From positions 2,683,501 to 2,747,500 of the forward strand of contig NZ_CP116808.1 in the NCBI RefSeq assembly GCF_028464065.1: DNA of 64,000 nucleotides, in the 5' to 3' direction. This document shows positions 48,561 to 56,116 of this stretch, one piece after another (position 1 is the first letter of the stretch; each line of letters starts with the position of its first letter). This DNA comes from Saprospira sp. CCB-QB6 (GTDB lineage: Bacteria > Bacteroidota > Bacteroidia > Chitinophagales > Saprospiraceae). A program made the position numbers and the translations under genes. The notes under the pieces were generated by a model. The model was not told the origin of the DNA, made no database searches, and saw only the letters and a list, made by a program, of their open reading frames with translations.

Positions 48561-51425
48561 ATGATAGTACGTTTTGGTTTGAGCCTGCAAGAGCAGATTT
48601 TTCCGCTCTGGGAAGAAGGCATTGATTATAGTTGTGGCCCACAACAACTGATTGAATTTTTAGAAGAACAGTTGGGCATTGGTTATCCCGATAATAAGGC
48701 CTTTTTGCGTGTAGAGCAATATCGGCAGCTATTGGCTTTGTACCTAGAAAAACAAAAGGAGGCCTTTTTTGCCGCCTCTTTTAAAGCCGATCCCTTAGCT
48801 ACCGCTCAAGCATTACTCGATCGCCGAGATGAACTTTATCTCTCTAGCTGGGATTTTGCCATCCGTACGCAAATGCCTAGCCGCCTGCGTACATTGGCCG
48901 AACTAGAACGCCTCTTGCAGCGTCAAGAAGAAATTCAACTCGCACCCGCCTTCGCAGAGCGCTTCCGCCAAGTTTTTGCCTATATCGAAAAGGGCCGCAA
49001 ACAACCTATCTCTAAATTGTTGTTGCAAGAGCCCAAAGCTCTTTGGCCACCCTATTGGCAGCGCTTTTTTGAACTACTCGAAAAAGAAGGGGTGGAAATT
49101 GGACAATTAGAACAACCCCAACCCTTAGCTAATAAGCAGCTGGGCCAATTGCAAGCTCGCCTCCTCGGCCAAGAAATTCCCACTGCCGATACAAAAAAAG
49201 CAGATGGCTCTATTTTGGTCCTCAAAGCAGAGAGCGAAGCCTATGCCGCCGCTTATTTGGCCAAGCTTTTTGCCCAAATGCCCGACCTGAAACCACTTTG
49301 TTTGTTATCTAATAAAAATAGAGCACTAGACAATGCTTTGGTCCAAGAAGGATTACCCTCTTTTGGTGTGGAATCAGCCTCTTTGGCCCGCCCCAGCCTA
49401 CAAATTCTTAAGCTAATTAGCTCTTTTCTCTGGCAACCCCTCAATCCATATCGCTTACTCGAGTTTTTATCTTTGCCCAATATTCCTTTGCACAAAGGTT
49501 TGGCAGTTAAGTTGGCCGAATCTATTTCTGAAAAACCTGGCCTCTTTAGCGCACTCTGGTTCCGCAAAAAAGAGGAATTTGTACAAGATATGAAGGCCCA
49601 AATCGAAAGAGCTGGCCCTCGTATTGCCCAAAAACTAGAAGCAGAACTAGCTCAAGCAGAAAAAGATTATAGCTTTTGGTTTGAACGCCGCCGCTACGAC
49701 TCTCGACAATTATTGCCTGTTCGAGAATTAGTCGAAATTTTCGATTATCTCCGCCTTTGGGCCCTTAAATTAGTGGATGAGCAAAAGAAACAAGTTGATA
49801 AGATTGATAAAAAACTCAATAAATCAGATATAGAAGAGGCTAAGGAACAACAGCTTGAACGCCAAAGAGAAGAAATTTTGGCTGCCCAAAAACCAATTCT
49901 GCGCCTTTATGAGCAAGCTGGCCGCCTTTTGCTTTTGCTGCAAAGTTTAGCTAAAAAGGAACAAGGAGTAGGCTACCTACAGCTTGAACGCTTAGTAAAA
50001 CAAGTAAACCAGGCCGTAGCTATTCCTTTCCGACCTAGTGAATTGGGGCATGCTCCCTTTGTTTATGAACCCGCTGCAATTGTAGGCAATAGCCAACAAT
50101 TGCTTTGGTGGAACTTTGTGGATCCTCAACGCAATCTAGGTTTTGATCGCTGGTACAAAAATGAACGAGATTATCTAGAAAAAAGGGCCATCCAATTGGA
50201 GGCTTTGGCCCAACTCAATTTGCGGAATATCTGGCAGCGCATCCGGCCTATACTATATTGTAGAGAACAACTTATTTTGGTCCTTCCCGCCAAAGTGGAA
50301 GGGCGTGAACAACATCCACACCCACTTTGGGGCGATATGCAGGCCCTTTTTGGAGAGCTGCTCGATACATTTAGTATTCAACTAGAAGAGGCCAAAAGCT
50401 CTACTTATTTCCAACAGTATTTTGAGCTGGCAGAAGAAGAAAAGTTGCGTCCAAGTCCATTAAAATCTCCTTCGCCTTATATTCGTTTGGGCCAACAAGA
50501 AGGTGGCGCAGGCTTGCTCAGCGAGCGAGAAAATGAGTCGTTTAGTTCATTAGATAAGCTGTTTTATTATCCTTACCAATGGGTGTTCCGCTATTTGATT
50601 GGGCTGAATAAGTCTTCTATTTTGCAGGTTTCTAGTGAAAATCGCCTAAAGGGAAACCTATCGCATGTGCTTTTTGAACGCCTTTTTGATTTGATGGTAG
50701 AAAAGCCTAAAACTTGGACCAAAACAGAATTAGAAGCTTGGATTGATAAAACCTTACCGACAATTATTGAACGAGAGGGAGCGGTCTTGTTAATGTATGG
50801 CAAAGAAGCTGACCGAATTAGTTTTATCAATAAAATGAAGTTTTCTGCTTGGACCCTCATTTCTGCTATTCAGCGGAATGGTTGGAGCGTGAAAGCTTCT
50901 GAAATGGCTGTAGAGGGAGAACTTTGTGGCCAAAAAATTAAGGGTATTGCAGATTTGGTCCTTTACCGAGAGCGAAATGGTAAAGTAGAAACAGCCGTTT
51001 TAGACCTTAAGTGGAAAGGAAAAAGTTTTTATCGCCAAAGCTTACAGAATAATGATGATTTGCAGCTAGTGGTCTATTCTAAATTCCTTTCGGAAAAAGA
51101 GGGGCAATGGGCACATAGCGGTTACTATATTATTAGTGAGGGTATTATTTTGTCTCGAAATAATCAAGCTTTTGTAGAAGCGGAAGCTGTTTCTCCCGAA
51201 ATTGATGCGGTCCAACAACAAAGTAAAACTTGGCAGGAAATGGAGAACACCTATCTCTGGAGAATGCAGCAGTTGCAAGAGGGCCAAATTGAGTTGCGCA
51301 ATGAGCATACTCAATCTGCTTTAGAAGAAATTTTGCAATCGCAAGGGTTGCTAGACCTTTTAGAAATGCGGCAAGAATCAGCTAAATATGATATTTATCG
51401 AGTTTTGGTGCAGCCAATGGCATAA
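48561..51425 (+). CDS. AddB-like PD-(D/E)XK nuclease
   Basis: A 954-residue protein. The C-terminal 200 residues hold the nuclease core: GKIKGIADLVLYRERNGK (Asp near 795) and VLDLKWKGKSF (Asp-Leu-Lys near 814), then helical QNNDDLQLVVYSKFLSE, the order typical of RecB/AddB-family nucleases. The larger N-terminal part (about 1-700) is helical and resembles an inactivated helicase: no Walker A motif is seen in SILVLKAESEAYAAAYLAK. Such lone AddB-like proteins usually pair with a UvrD-type AddA helicase to process double-strand DNA breaks; none is in the window. Single gene. Confidence 0.75.
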   Translation: MIVRFGLSLQEQIFPLWEEGIDYSCGPQQLIEFLEEQLGIGYPDNKAFLRVEQYRQLLALYLEKQKEAFFAASFKADPLATAQALLDRRDELYLSSWDFAIRTQMPSRLRTLAELERLLQRQEEIQLAPAFAERFRQVFAYIEKGRKQPISKLLLQEPKALWPPYWQRFFELLEKEGVEIGQLEQPQPLANKQLGQLQARLLGQEIPTADTKKADGSILVLKAESEAYAAAYLAKLFAQMPDLKPLCLLSNKNRALDNALVQEGLPSFGVESASLARPSLQILKLISSFLWQPLNPYRLLEFLSLPNIPLHKGLAVKLAESISEKPGLFSALWFRKKEEFVQDMKAQIERAGPRIAQKLEAELAQAEKDYSFWFERRRYDSRQLLPVRELVEIFDYLRLWALKLVDEQKKQVDKIDKKLNKSDIEEAKEQQLERQREEILAAQKPILRLYEQAGRLLLLLQSLAKKEQGVGYLQLERLVKQVNQAVAIPFRPSELGHAPFVYEPAAIVGNSQQLLWWNFVDPQRNLGFDRWYKNERDYLEKRAIQLEALAQLNLRNIWQRIRPILYCREQLILVLPAKVEGREQHPHPLWGDMQALFGELLDTFSIQLEEAKSSTYFQQYFELAEEEKLRPSPLKSPSPYIRLGQQEGGAGLLSERENESFSSLDKLFYYPYQWVFRYLIGLNKSSILQVSSENRLKGNLSHVLFERLFDLMVEKPKTWTKTELEAWIDKTLPTIIEREGAVLLMYGKEADRISFINKMKFSAWTLISAIQRNGWSVKASEMAVEGELCGQKIKGIADLVLYRERNGKVETAVLDLKWKGKSFYRQSLQNNDDLQLVVYSKFLSEKEGQWAHSGYYIISEGIILSRNNQAFVEAEAVSPEIDAVQQQSKTWQEMENTYLWRMQQLQEGQIELRNEHTQSALEEILQSQGLLDLLEMRQESAKYDIYRVLVQPMA

Positions 51426-51507
51426 ATAAAAATGAAGTTCTATTTTGGCGCCTCTATTTGAAGAAGGCGCCTTTTTTTTGCAATTTTGTTTGCCGCCAGA
51501 AGCCTTT

Positions 51508-51649
51508 TGGCCCAGCGCTGCGGAGTGGGTGGCCGGAGGCCAGACCGAGTTTTTTGAGCGTAGCGAAAAAAACGAAGGGCCGAGCGAATAGCGAGCCCCG
51601 CAGCATAGCGGCGGCCGACCTAGCCAAAGGCTAGCCGGCCGCGGGCCCC
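51508..51649 (-). repeat. Structured intergenic element, copy 18 (class C)
   Basis: Minus strand, class C ends. Hairpin 1 GCCGGCTAGCC-TTT-GGCTAGGTCGGC. Second pairing GCTGCGG/CCGCAGC. Inner helix GGG/CCC. Hairpin 2 is AT-rich with arms GTTTTTTT..G and C..AAAAAAC around CGCTACG, identical to copy 19. Hairpin 3 TGGCC-TCC-GGCCA. Confidence 0.86.
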
Positions 51650-51666
51650 AAAAAAACAGAAGAATT

Positions 51667-52314
51667 ATGCAAAAATGGATATGGGTTTGGGCCTTAGCCC
51701 TTTGTTTTGCCTGCCAAACAGCAGCCCCAGAAAAAGAAATAACGGCAGCCCCTAAAACGGAAGCAGATAGCTTATCGGCTGAAGCCAGAGCCTTGAAAAG
51801 CAATCGGGCAAAATCCTTTGAGGCCTACTGCTTTTTTGAGGGAGATGATCCTCAAAATCAATTGGATAGCTTAGCTGCGGCAGCTTGGTGGGAGCGTATG
51901 CAGCGAGAAGAGGGCTGGCATCAGGCCAAAAATTTATTGCAAGAAAAAGGCGCTGGTCCTTTGGGGGCCGAGTGGAATGCGAATACGGATTTATATGTTT
52001 TGCTTCGTTTTCCGACGGATTACAATGGCGATTTTCGTTTGAGTTATGGGACCGAAGCGCAAGCTTTCAAGGCGGAATTGTATCGAGCGGCAGAAGGCTT
52101 ATTGCTTTTTCGTTTGCCACAGGAAATTTGGGCGATGAAAGCTAGTCAAAAAGCGGAGCCAAAAGATTATCCGTTGCTATTTTCTGAAGAAGAACTGGCT
52201 GCAAATGCCAAGAACTCGGCCTTGCTTCAGGCAGCTGAGTTTTTGCCCTTACGTATTTATTATAAGGAGGATTTATTTCGGAGTTTCTATCTCCGCTTTG
52301 CTTATGGCGATTAG
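51667..52314 (+). CDS. Lipoprotein of unknown function
   Basis: A 215-residue protein with signal WIWVWALALCFAC (lipobox Cys17). It continues with a Pro/Ala/Glu-rich spacer, then a Trp/Glu-rich helical domain (AAAWWERMQREEGWHQAKNLL) and strands (LYVLLRFPTDYNGDFRLSYG, AEFLPLRIYYKEDLFRSFYL). I recognise no family. Its 3' end overlaps the convergent esterase gene by 42 bases, and the same bases encode both C-termini, so no shared terminator can lie between them. Confidence 0.7.
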   Translation: MQKWIWVWALALCFACQTAAPEKEITAAPKTEADSLSAEARALKSNRAKSFEAYCFFEGDDPQNQLDSLAAAAWWERMQREEGWHQAKNLLQEKGAGPLGAEWNANTDLYVLLRFPTDYNGDFRLSYGTEAQAFKAELYRAAEGLLLFRLPQEIWAMKASQKAEPKDYPLLFSEEELAANAKNSALLQAAEFLPLRIYYKEDLFRSFYLRFAYGD

Positions 52315-53199
52315 CCAATTGCGTAAATGTTGGCCTTGGCCTTTTCGCTTTTTGGTCTTATAATACCATTTTGCGGTGACGACCAGATGGCTAGCGCCTC
52401 GGATGCAATGAAAAGAGTAGGGGAGTTGGGCCTGATTTAGGCTTTGGGCAAAAGAGGCCGATGCTCGAAAATCGACTAAGCCATCTTTATTGCCGTGTAG
52501 TAAAAGGGCTGGAAAATCGTCTTTGGGATCAATCAAATAAATGGGATTGGCCAATTTGAAATTAACTGAATTATTGCTGCCTGCATATTGTCGAAGAGGA
52601 AGGCTAGACTCCATCTGATTAAGGTCTAAAGCGCCTGCGATAGAAAAAAAGCCAGTAATATTTTGAGTGCTTAGGCCTAAATTCTTTAAGCGATCTTGAT
52701 CGTAGGCCAAAAGAGCGGCTAAATTTCCCCCAGCAGAGCTTCCACCAATAATCCATTGACTTTTGGGGCCTGAAATATTCCAATGCTTGAGGGCGGCTAA
52801 AATGGCTTGGTCAATATCGAGTTGTAAATCTTCTTGGCAATAAGTAGGGGCCAAACGGTAAGCGGGCATGACCAAACGGTAGCCCAAATCGGTAAATAAT
52901 TGGGCTAAATGTTGATGTTGTTCTGGTTTACCCGTTCGCCAAGCACCACCATGGACATAAAAAATAATGGGAGCTTGTTTAGCTCCGCCCAAAGGTTCAT
53001 AGAGCCAGAGATATTGTCGTTCTTCTGGGCCATATTGAATGCGTTGCCGTTCTGCTTGGGCGGGCTGTTGCCGGTTAAGGCGAAAAGCATGAACAGGATA
53101 GGCCAATACTTCCCAAATGCTGCCAGCTGTTTTGTTTTGGGCCCAACTGCTGCTAAAAAAGGCCAAAAAAAGGAGCAAAAAGTAAAACTTGATTTTCAT
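52273..53199 (-). CDS. Exported esterase/lipase-like alpha/beta hydrolase
   Basis: A 308-residue exported hydrolase. Signal peptide YFLLLFLAFFSSSWAQ. It has the hormone-sensitive-lipase-type oxyanion motif YVHGGAWRTG, nucleophile elbow IGGSSAGGNLAAL, acid in NKDGLVDFRA and His in RGASHLVV. That makes it an esterase or lipase of the BD-FAE/HSL group, acting on short acyl or aryl esters, in the periplasm or outside. Its C-terminal 14 codons overlap the convergent lipoprotein gene. Confidence 0.86.
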   Translation of the reverse strand: MKIKFYFLLLFLAFFSSSWAQNKTAGSIWEVLAYPVHAFRLNRQQPAQAERQRIQYGPEERQYLWLYEPLGGAKQAPIIFYVHGGAWRTGKPEQHQHLAQLFTDLGYRLVMPAYRLAPTYCQEDLQLDIDQAILAALKHWNISGPKSQWIIGGSSAGGNLAALLAYDQDRLKNLGLSTQNITGFFSIAGALDLNQMESSLPLRQYAGSNNSVNFKLANPIYLIDPKDDFPALLLHGNKDGLVDFRASASFAQSLNQAQLPYSFHCIRGASHLVVTAKWYYKTKKRKGQGQHLRNWLIAISKAEIETPK

Positions 53200-53258
53200 T
53201 GAATAGCTGTTTAATTTTTACTTTTCGCTCCACAAAGAAAGCACCAAAAAGGCTAAAA

Positions 53259-53540
53259 TCAATCTTCAAAACGAAGTTGATAAGGGCGTTGCATTTGGGC
53301 GGCTAGTTCGCTTAAAGAAAAAGCGCCAAAGAAGCGATAAAACTCTTTGCCTTCGAAAAAGACGAGTAGGAGAGGGACCGAAAAAGCATTATGTTGGGCC
53401 GCTCGTTCGGGCTCGGCCATACAATCAATTACTTCTAATTCCATTTTTGGGTAATGTTCGGCTACAAACTCGCGAAGTTTGGGCAGTAGGGCATGGCAAA
53501 CCCCACATTGAGGTTGTGTGAAATAGAGAAATTTGTCCAT
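53259..53540 (-). CDS. Thioredoxin-like protein
   Basis: A 93-residue cytoplasmic protein. YFTQPQCGVCHALLPKLREF holds the active-site CxxC (Cys12-Cys15), followed by the helix and VPLLLVFFEGKEFYRF, the cis-proline strand of the thioredoxin fold. It is short, lacking the last helix, so it may be a redox partner of a specific protein or a minimal thioredoxin. It starts 60 bases upstream of the esterase gene on the same strand. Confidence 0.83.
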   Translation of the reverse strand: MDKFLYFTQPQCGVCHALLPKLREFVAEHYPKMELEVIDCMAEPERAAQHNAFSVPLLLVFFEGKEFYRFFGAFSLSELAAQMQRPYQLRFED

Positions 53541-53550
53541 TAGCTAGAAA

Positions 53551-53591
53551 TTAAAAAGGGCTGACTCTCTGCAGAGTCAGCCCTTTTTTTG
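53551..53591 (-). terminator. Terminator of the alpha/beta hydrolase at 53610
   Basis: A 16-bp stem AAAAAGGGCTGACTCT and complement, loop CTGC, T run. Confidence 0.92.
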
Positions 53592-53609
53592 AGTAAAAGA
53601 CCGTCAGAT

Positions 53610-54371
53610 TTAGTTCTGATGGTTCAAAAAAGCACTCAAAATGCGATTAAACTCATCAGGACGTTCCATCATTGGGGCATGTCCACATTTATCGATGTAA
53701 TATAGTTGAGATTTCTCAATCCCTTTGTGAAAATCCTCACCAACGAAAGGAGGCGTAATGCGATCTTGCTTTCCCCAAATAAGCAAAGTGGGGAGCTTGA
53801 TATTGTGTAGACGGTTTTCTACATTATCGCGGATAGCAGAACGAGCACAAGCTACTACGCGAATTGCTTTTTCGTTATTGTTGACAATCTCGAAAAGGCT
53901 ATCGACTAATTCTTTGCTAGCTGTGGCAGGATCATAAAAGGTATATTCTGCTTTGCGCTCAATAAAGGTATAGCTCTTCCGCTTAGGAAAGGTATTCCCC
54001 AAAGTGTTTTCAAACAGTCCAGAGCTACCAGTTAGGATCAGGCTTTTCAAGCGATCTTGCTCTTCTAGGGCCATAAATAGGCTAACGTGCCCACCCAAAG
54101 AATTGCCCAAAACATGCATTTTTTCCGTTTCGCCCTTGGCCTCAAGAAACTCTACCACATAATTTTTGAGGTAGCCCACCGAAAGCTCTCTTAGAGGCGC
54201 TTCATAGATGGGAAGTACAGGAACCAAAATGCGGTAATCCTGACGGAAATGTTCGATAATTGTACCGAAGTTACTAAGGGCCCCAAAAAGACCGTGCAAA
54301 AGCAAAAGGGTTTCCCCTTGGCCTTCTTCTATATATTGGAACTTTCCTAGCTCCTTGACTTTGTAGTCCAT
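53610..54371 (-). CDS. Alpha/beta hydrolase
   Basis: A 253-residue soluble hydrolase: LLLLHGLFGALSNF (oxyanion region), nucleophile elbow LGNSLGGHVSLF (Ser near 94), acid IWGKQDRITPP, His in DKCGHAPMMERPDEFN. It resembles the MhpC/BioH-like group of C-C and ester hydrolases. It is preceded by a leader with a promoter at 54437 and an early hairpin with T run (54405-54428), so it may be controlled by attenuation. The substrate is unknown. Confidence 0.86.
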   Translation of the reverse strand: MDYKVKELGKFQYIEEGQGETLLLLHGLFGALSNFGTIIEHFRQDYRILVPVLPIYEAPLRELSVGYLKNYVVEFLEAKGETEKMHVLGNSLGGHVSLFMALEEQDRLKSLILTGSSGLFENTLGNTFPKRKSYTFIERKAEYTFYDPATASKELVDSLFEIVNNNEKAIRVVACARSAIRDNVENRLHNIKLPTLLIWGKQDRITPPFVGEDFHKGIEKSQLYYIDKCGHAPMMERPDEFNRILSAFLNHQN

Positions 54372-54404
54372 AACTGAGAAATTCTTATTTTACTGATAAT
54401 CAAT

Positions 54405-54428
54405 CAAAAAGGCCCTGTAGGGGCCTTA
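54405..54428 (-). terminator. Attenuator-like hairpin in the leader of the hydrolase at 53610
   Basis: On the minus strand: AAGGCCC/GGGCCTT with loop CTACA and T run, about 10-20 bases after the predicted start of transcription and 34 bases before ATG 54371. It has no T run on the other strand. Confidence 0.55.
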
Positions 54429-54436
54429 ATTGGCCT

Positions 54437-54444
54437 CAAAAATA
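54437..54444 (-). promoter_or_regulatory. -7 box of the hydrolase promoter
   Basis: Minus strand TATTTTTG, a perfect TAnnTTTG; the -33 box is not evident at a normal spacing. Confidence 0.45.
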
Positions 54445-54582
54445 CATCTTTTAGATTAGTTATGGACCGCAAACCCCTATTTTATCTTAAAAAACTTTTG
54501 ATTTCTTTTCCCTTAGGGGAGAAGGGCTAGCCTAAAAAAAGACTATTTTCGCCCATCCTTTTTATAGACCAAAATTGCTATC

Positions 54583-55878
54583 ATGGAGATCGCTCAATTA
54601 TATACCCATTTTTTATCGGCTAAAGGCCTTTGTATTGATAGTCGCCAAGTTAAGGCGGGAGATTTGTTTTTTGCCTTAGGCCAAAAAGATGAAAATGGAT
54701 GTCACAAAGGAAATGATTTTGCGGAAATGGCTTTAGCAAAAGGAGCTTTGGCCGCTATTATCAACGACCCTCGACTAAAAGCCGAAAATGCGCAAGATGA
54801 GCGCTATATTTTAGTGGAAGATGTAGAAATTTGTCTGCAACAATTGGCTAAATATCACCGCAAACAGCTAGATATTCCCGTTTTGGCGGTGGTGGGCTCC
54901 AATGGCAAAACAACTTGCCGAGAGTTACTTTATTTGGTCCTTTCACAAAATTATGATTGCTGGGCCACGCCTGGCAACTTGAATAACCACTTAGGTTTGC
55001 CCCTTTCCGTTCTGCAAATTAAAAATGAACATGAGTTGGCTATCCTAGAAATTGGTGCAAATCACCTAGGCGAAACCGCTGCCCTCTGCGAAATTGCCGC
55101 GCCTACACATGGCCTAATTACTAATCACGGTAAAGACCATTTGGGAGAATATGGCTCGGTGGAAAATATCCAGAAAGCCAATCACGAACTCTATGATTAT
55201 TTGGCCAAAACAGGGGGACAAGCCTTTGTTTATGGTCAAGATCCAGTGATGATGAAGGCCGCTAAACAACTAAAAGATCCCATTTTTTACGGTCGCCCCA
55301 ATGACCAAACTAAGGCAAAACTACTTGCCGCTCCCGATCTAGAACTACAAATCCAATTGGGCAAAAGAAAGTTAGCAATCAAAATGAATCTTTTTGGCGA
55401 GTTTTGGGCGCCCACCGTTTTAGCCGCTGCCACAATTGGCGATTATTTTGCCCTGCCAGCTGCCGTGATTAAACAAGCACTGGAAAGCTACGCCCCAAAA
55501 TCTCTTCGCTCCGAACGCCGAAACTGGAATGAGCAAGCGCTTTTACTCGATTGCTATAATGCCAATCCAAGCAGTATGCAAGTCTTTCTGCAAGCCGCTA
55601 AGGCCGAAAAATCAGCGCCCAAGGTTTTTGTCCTAGGCGAAATGCTGGAGCTCGGCAAGTTTAGCCAAAGGGAGCATCAAGCGCTATTGGACCAACTGGC
55701 TGACGAAAAAGAAATTCAACTTTTCTTGTTTGGCCCTAGCTTTTTGGGCTTGTCGCTGCCTCCTTTCGCCCAACATTTTGAGCAGTTGGACCAACTGCGA
55801 CAGGCTTTGCCTACTTCTGGCCACGCCATTTATGTCAAGGGCTCTAGAGGCAACCGCTTAGAACAACTTTTTGATTAA
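54583..55878 (+). CDS. murF: UDP-N-acetylmuramoyl-tripeptide--D-alanyl-D-alanine ligase
   Basis: A 431-residue cytoplasmic Mur ligase, which adds D-Ala-D-Ala to UDP-MurNAc-tripeptide with ATP. Signatures: SRQVKAGDLFFALGQ at the N-terminus, ATP loop VVGSNGKTTCRELL, NNHLGLPLSVLQI, LEIGANHLGE, ITNHGKDHLGEYGS and DCYNANPSSM. The length matches MurF rather than MurE. It is not in a dcw cluster here; its neighbours are hydrolases, copy 19 and clpB. Confidence 0.93.
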   Translation: MEIAQLYTHFLSAKGLCIDSRQVKAGDLFFALGQKDENGCHKGNDFAEMALAKGALAAIINDPRLKAENAQDERYILVEDVEICLQQLAKYHRKQLDIPVLAVVGSNGKTTCRELLYLVLSQNYDCWATPGNLNNHLGLPLSVLQIKNEHELAILEIGANHLGETAALCEIAAPTHGLITNHGKDHLGEYGSVENIQKANHELYDYLAKTGGQAFVYGQDPVMMKAAKQLKDPIFYGRPNDQTKAKLLAAPDLELQIQLGKRKLAIKMNLFGEFWAPTVLAAATIGDYFALPAAVIKQALESYAPKSLRSERRNWNEQALLLDCYNANPSSMQVFLQAAKAEKSAPKVFVLGEMLELGKFSQREHQALLDQLADEKEIQLFLFGPSFLGLSLPPFAQHFEQLDQLRQALPTSGHAIYVKGSRGNRLEQLFD

Positions 55879-55898
55879 AATTAGAGCAATGGTGTTTT

Positions 55899-56046
55899 GG
55901 GGCTGCCCCTCGCTTCGCTCGGGTCGCTCCCTTCTGGGCTCGCAGTTCTGCTCGGCCCTTCGTTTTTTTCGCTACGCTCAAAAAACTCGGTCTGGCCTTC
56001 GGCCACCCTACAGGCAGCTCAGCCTGCGGCGGCTTCGCCGCCTGTA
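55899..56046 (+). repeat. Structured intergenic element, copy 19 (class A)
   Basis: Outer GGGGCTG/CAGCC. Hairpin 1 CTCGC-TTC-GCTCG. Inner helix GGG/CCC. Hairpin 2 is the same AT-rich module as in class C copy 18. Hairpin 3 TGGCC-TTC-GGCCA. Extra hairpin GGCGGC-TTC-GCCGCC near the 3' end. It lies between the murF stop and its terminator. Confidence 0.86.
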
Positions 56047-56065
56047 GAACGCAAAAAAATGGACC

Positions 56066-56100
56066 AAAAAAAAGCGATCCCAAACGGGATCGCTTTTTCA
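56066..56100. terminator. Bidirectional terminator between murF and clpB
   Basis: Stem AAAAAGCGATCCC/GGGATCGCTTTTT, loop AAAC, A/T runs on both sides. Confidence 0.9.
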
Positions 56101-56116
56101 TGTTAGCAGTGACTCT

